Origin: Oceanobacillus jeddahensis
GTDB lineage: Bacteria > Bacillota > Bacilli > Bacillales > Amphibacillaceae
NCBI RefSeq assembly: GCF_000750635.1
Contig: NZ_CCDM010000003.1
Span: 1-64,000, forward strand
Length of the DNA: 64,000 bases
Direction of reading: 5' to 3'
Shown here: piece after piece, positions 61,543-64,000 of the stretch
Layout: every line of letters begins with the position of its first letter
Position numbering within the stretch: the stretch's first letter is position 1
Position numbers and translations under genes: made by a program
The notes under the pieces: generated by a model
The model's database searches: none
Seen by the model: only the letters and a program-made list of their open reading frames with translations
What the model was told of the DNA's origin: nothing

Positions 61543-64000
61543 ATGGCAGCAAACGGAACTCCAGTAGGTAACATGATAATTAAAGTTGATTTGGATAGTA
61601 CAGGCGTTGAAAAAAATATGACCGGTTTACAGCGTCAACTTAAATCATCCAATAAAGCAATGGGAGCACAGCTTTCTGCTTTTGATCGTGGGGAAAAGTC
61701 CGCCTCTAAGTATGGTGTAATGATTGAAGGTTTAACAAATCGCCACCGTATACAGGGAAGGATGGTTGAAGAAGCTAGAGCGAAGCACAGGCGTATGTCA
61801 GACGAATACGGAGAAAACAGTGTCAAAGCTCAGAAGGCTTCTCAAGAGTTGAACGAACAAATAGCTCGTTATCAAGAAACTGGAAGAGAATTAGATAATG
61901 TTACTGCTGAGTTCCAAGCATTTCAAGAACAACAGGAATTACAAAGCAAAGGCTGGTATAAAGTCGCTGATGGGATGGAGAACTACGGTGGAAAATTAAA
62001 ATCTGCAGGCAAGAAAATGGACGAGACAGGCAGAAATTTAACCCGAAAAGTAACCCTGCCATTAACTCTTGTCGGTGGAGCAGCTATTAAAACCGGAATG
62101 GATTTTGAATCCGGGATGTCCCGTGTGGCCGCGGTATCTGGTGCAAGCGCTGATGATATGGAAAAGTTAGAGGGTAAAGCCCGAGAAATGGGAAGAACCA
62201 CAGTGTTTAGTGCCAGTGAAGCAAGTGATGCATTTTACTACATGTCTTTGGCTGGCTGGGATGCAGAGCAAAGTATGGATGGTATTGCTGGGGTTATGGA
62301 CCTGGCAGCTGCATCTGGTGAGGATCTTGCTCTAGTATCTGATATTGTAACAGATGGATTGACAGCTTTTGGACTGGAAGCTAAAGAAAGCGGAAGGTTT
62401 GCCGACGTTTTAGCTGCAGCCTCTGCCAACGCTAATACAGATGTTAGAGGTATGGGAGACGCATTTAAATACGCGGCCCCTGTTGCAGGTGCTCTTGGAT
62501 TTGATATTGAAGATGTTTCTGTAGCCATTGGTCTCATGTCCAATGCAGGAATCAAAGGACAAAAATCAGGTACTGCATTGCGTACTATGATGACCAACCT
62601 GGCTAAACCTACCGAGCAGATGAAAGATGAAATGGATAAATTAGGTATTTCCCTTACTGATGGCAATGATGAAATGAAATCTTTTGATGAAGTAATGGGG
62701 GATTTACGTTCATCTTTTTCTGGTTTAGATGAAGCACAACAAGCTCAAGCAGCCGCAACGATATTTGGTAAAGAATCTATGTCTGGTGCGCTTGCCATCA
62801 TTAACGCGTCTGAAGAAGATTATAATAAACTTACTGAAGCGGTTAATGAATCTGAGGGTGCTGCTAATGAAATGGCGGACACCATGCAAGATAATTTTGC
62901 TGGAAGCGTTAAAGAATTACGGTCCATGTTAGAAGATCTTTTTATTGAAGTATACCAAAATTTAAAACCTGGTTTAGAACAGACGGTAGAAGTCTTAAAA
63001 GATGTGACAGAATGGTTTGCGAACCTCAGCCCCGAAGCACAAGAGAATATTATTAAATTTGGATTATTGGCTGCTGCAGCGGGTCCTGTTTTAAGTATTT
63101 TTGGTAAATTATCATTTGGTGCAGGAACACTAATGCAAGCAGCCGGAGGCCTTACTAAAACAATTGGAACAGCCGGCGGAAAAGGTTTAGCTGGAGCAGT
63201 TGGTTTGTTAGGGAAATCTGGTGTTGTTGGTTTAGCTATTGCAGGTGTAGGTGCTTTAGGTTACGGTGCGTATAAATTGTTTGATGAGCTAAAAAACGGA
63301 AAAGAAGTTAACTTAGATGTTGCTCAATCCTTTAGTGATCAAGCGGTAGATATACAAAATAGTGCAGATACCTTCGATAGATTGTCTAATAAAGCTGATG
63401 CTTCCAACGCTGAATTGGCTGAACTAAATGAGCTGAATAAAAAAATATCGCAATCGAACAATCCTGGAGAAATTGACGAACTACAATCACGTTACGAGGA
63501 TTTGGCTAAAAATAGCGGTCTTTCCAAAGATGAATTGAACGCGCTATTTACTGCAAATGACAATCTGATCGAACAGGCTCCTGATGTACAGACCTCCATT
63601 TCTGAGACTGGTGAAGAGTTTATAGTTGCTACTGATAAAGCTAATGAATACGCACAAACCATGCGAGACATGGCTGAAAATGAGCTAAGAGGCGAGCGGC
63701 TGGAATTGATCGAACAAGAGCAAGAAGCTTTAGACGTCATAAATGAAAAGACAAAAGAAAGAGATGAACTTTTAGACAGGCAAACAACTTTTCATGAACG
63801 CGCCAATCAATATATGTCCGATCACGAGGGTGCTCAGCAAAGAATAAATGAGATTGAAGATGAACTTGGTGACAAGTTAAAGGATAGAGCTAACCTTAAT
63901 GAAGAAGAATCCAGATTAGCTAGAGAGTATAGTGATTTAACTGCCATTATTAATGACAATATCGGTGACAGGAACCAAAACTATCAAAATGGAATAGATC
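61543..64000 (+). CDS. Tape-measure protein (5' part, cut by window edge)
   Basis: At least 819 residues, open at the right edge. ATG at 61543 follows AAAGGAGGT. Residues 1-130 hold a coiled coil. Residues about 185-400 match the TP901/PhageMin_Tail domain (FESGMSRVAAVSGASADDMEKL, AFYYMSLAGWDAEQSM, ALGFDIEDVSVAIGLMSNAGIKG). Two hydrophobic segments near 505-580 are typical of tape measures that insert in the host membrane. A further coiled coil follows. It sets tail length. Confidence 0.93.
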   Translation, partial: MAANGTPVGNMIIKVDLDSTGVEKNMTGLQRQLKSSNKAMGAQLSAFDRGEKSASKYGVMIEGLTNRHRIQGRMVEEARAKHRRMSDEYGENSVKAQKASQELNEQIARYQETGRELDNVTAEFQAFQEQQELQSKGWYKVADGMENYGGKLKSAGKKMDETGRNLTRKVTLPLTLVGGAAIKTGMDFESGMSRVAAVSGASADDMEKLEGKAREMGRTTVFSASEASDAFYYMSLAGWDAEQSMDGIAGVMDLAAASGEDLALVSDIVTDGLTAFGLEAKESGRFADVLAAASANANTDVRGMGDAFKYAAPVAGALGFDIEDVSVAIGLMSNAGIKGQKSGTALRTMMTNLAKPTEQMKDEMDKLGISLTDGNDEMKSFDEVMGDLRSSFSGLDEAQQAQAAATIFGKESMSGALAIINASEEDYNKLTEAVNESEGAANEMADTMQDNFAGSVKELRSMLEDLFIEVYQNLKPGLEQTVEVLKDVTEWFANLSPEAQENIIKFGLLAAAAGPVLSIFGKLSFGAGTLMQAAGGLTKTIGTAGGKGLAGAVGLLGKSGVVGLAIAGVGALGYGAYKLFDELKNGKEVNLDVAQSFSDQAVDIQNSADTFDRLSNKADASNAELAELNELNKKISQSNNPGEIDELQSRYEDLAKNSGLSKDELNALFTANDNLIEQAPDVQTSISETGEEFIVATDKANEYAQTMRDMAENELRGERLELIEQEQEALDVINEKTKERDELLDRQTTFHERANQYMSDHEGAQQRINEIEDELGDKLKDRANLNEEESRLAREYSDLTAIINDNIGDRNQNYQNGID

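Overview
The window is AT-rich, low-GC Gram-positive DNA with strong GGAGG-type ribosome binding sites and frequent TTG/GTG starts. The gene set is typical of Bacillaceae: OpuC-type betaine/carnitine importer, GbsR-family regulator, preQ1-I riboswitch before queCDE, a YfmQ-like protein and a SigA-like sigma factor. The emphasis on compatible solutes and the dispersed repeats suggest a halotolerant genus such as Oceanobacillus or Virgibacillus. That genus call is inference; no rRNA or marker gene is present.

Positions 1-34.4 kb are host chromosome. It opens with a lipoprotein, a membrane-anchored serine hydrolase, a pRiA4b-ORF3-like protein and a DUF4064-like membrane protein, separated by copies of a dispersed intergenic repeat (1-174, 1077-1272, 3303-3355, 5078-5130; another at 30118-30386). 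A BASS transporter/GlcD-type oxidase pair follows, then 1.4 kb of non-coding repeat-rich DNA. At 9.6-16.3 kb the opuCA-CB-CC-CD importer faces a gbsR-type regulator, which leads an operon encoding a beta-keto acid cleavage enzyme, an L-carnitine dehydrogenase-like enzyme and a hotdog thioesterase. Together these read as uptake of carnitine and its conversion to glycine betaine. Next come queCDE, a TSUP exporter, an SLC13-type transporter broken by an in-frame amber codon, an ArsR/VOC/GNAT operon, an isochorismatase-like hydrolase, a TPR lipoprotein, a TetR/EamA pair with two TetR-like operators, a universal-stress-like protein, a stand-alone SigA-like sigma factor and a MocR-type regulator.

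From about 34.5 kb to the right edge lies a siphovirus-type prophage, cut off inside its tape-measure gene. Order: integrase, ImmA/ImmR-like immunity genes, a divergent control region, early small genes, replication and recombination (VRR-NUC nuclease, helicase, YqaJ exonuclease, Sak4-like ATPase, DUF669, family B DNA polymerase, dUTPase, D5-type primase-helicase), a late regulator, HNH nuclease, P27 terminase, HK97 portal/protease/capsid, connectors, major tail protein, collagen-like protein, tail chaperones with a predicted -1 frameshift, and tape measure. No attachment site could be fixed.

The most interesting unexplained structures are in the prophage. One is a cluster of ATCTATGGAC iterons directly after the primase-helicase, a candidate replication origin. 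The other is a promoter-to-terminator, highly structured RNA candidate of about 155 nt just downstream of the late regulator gene.
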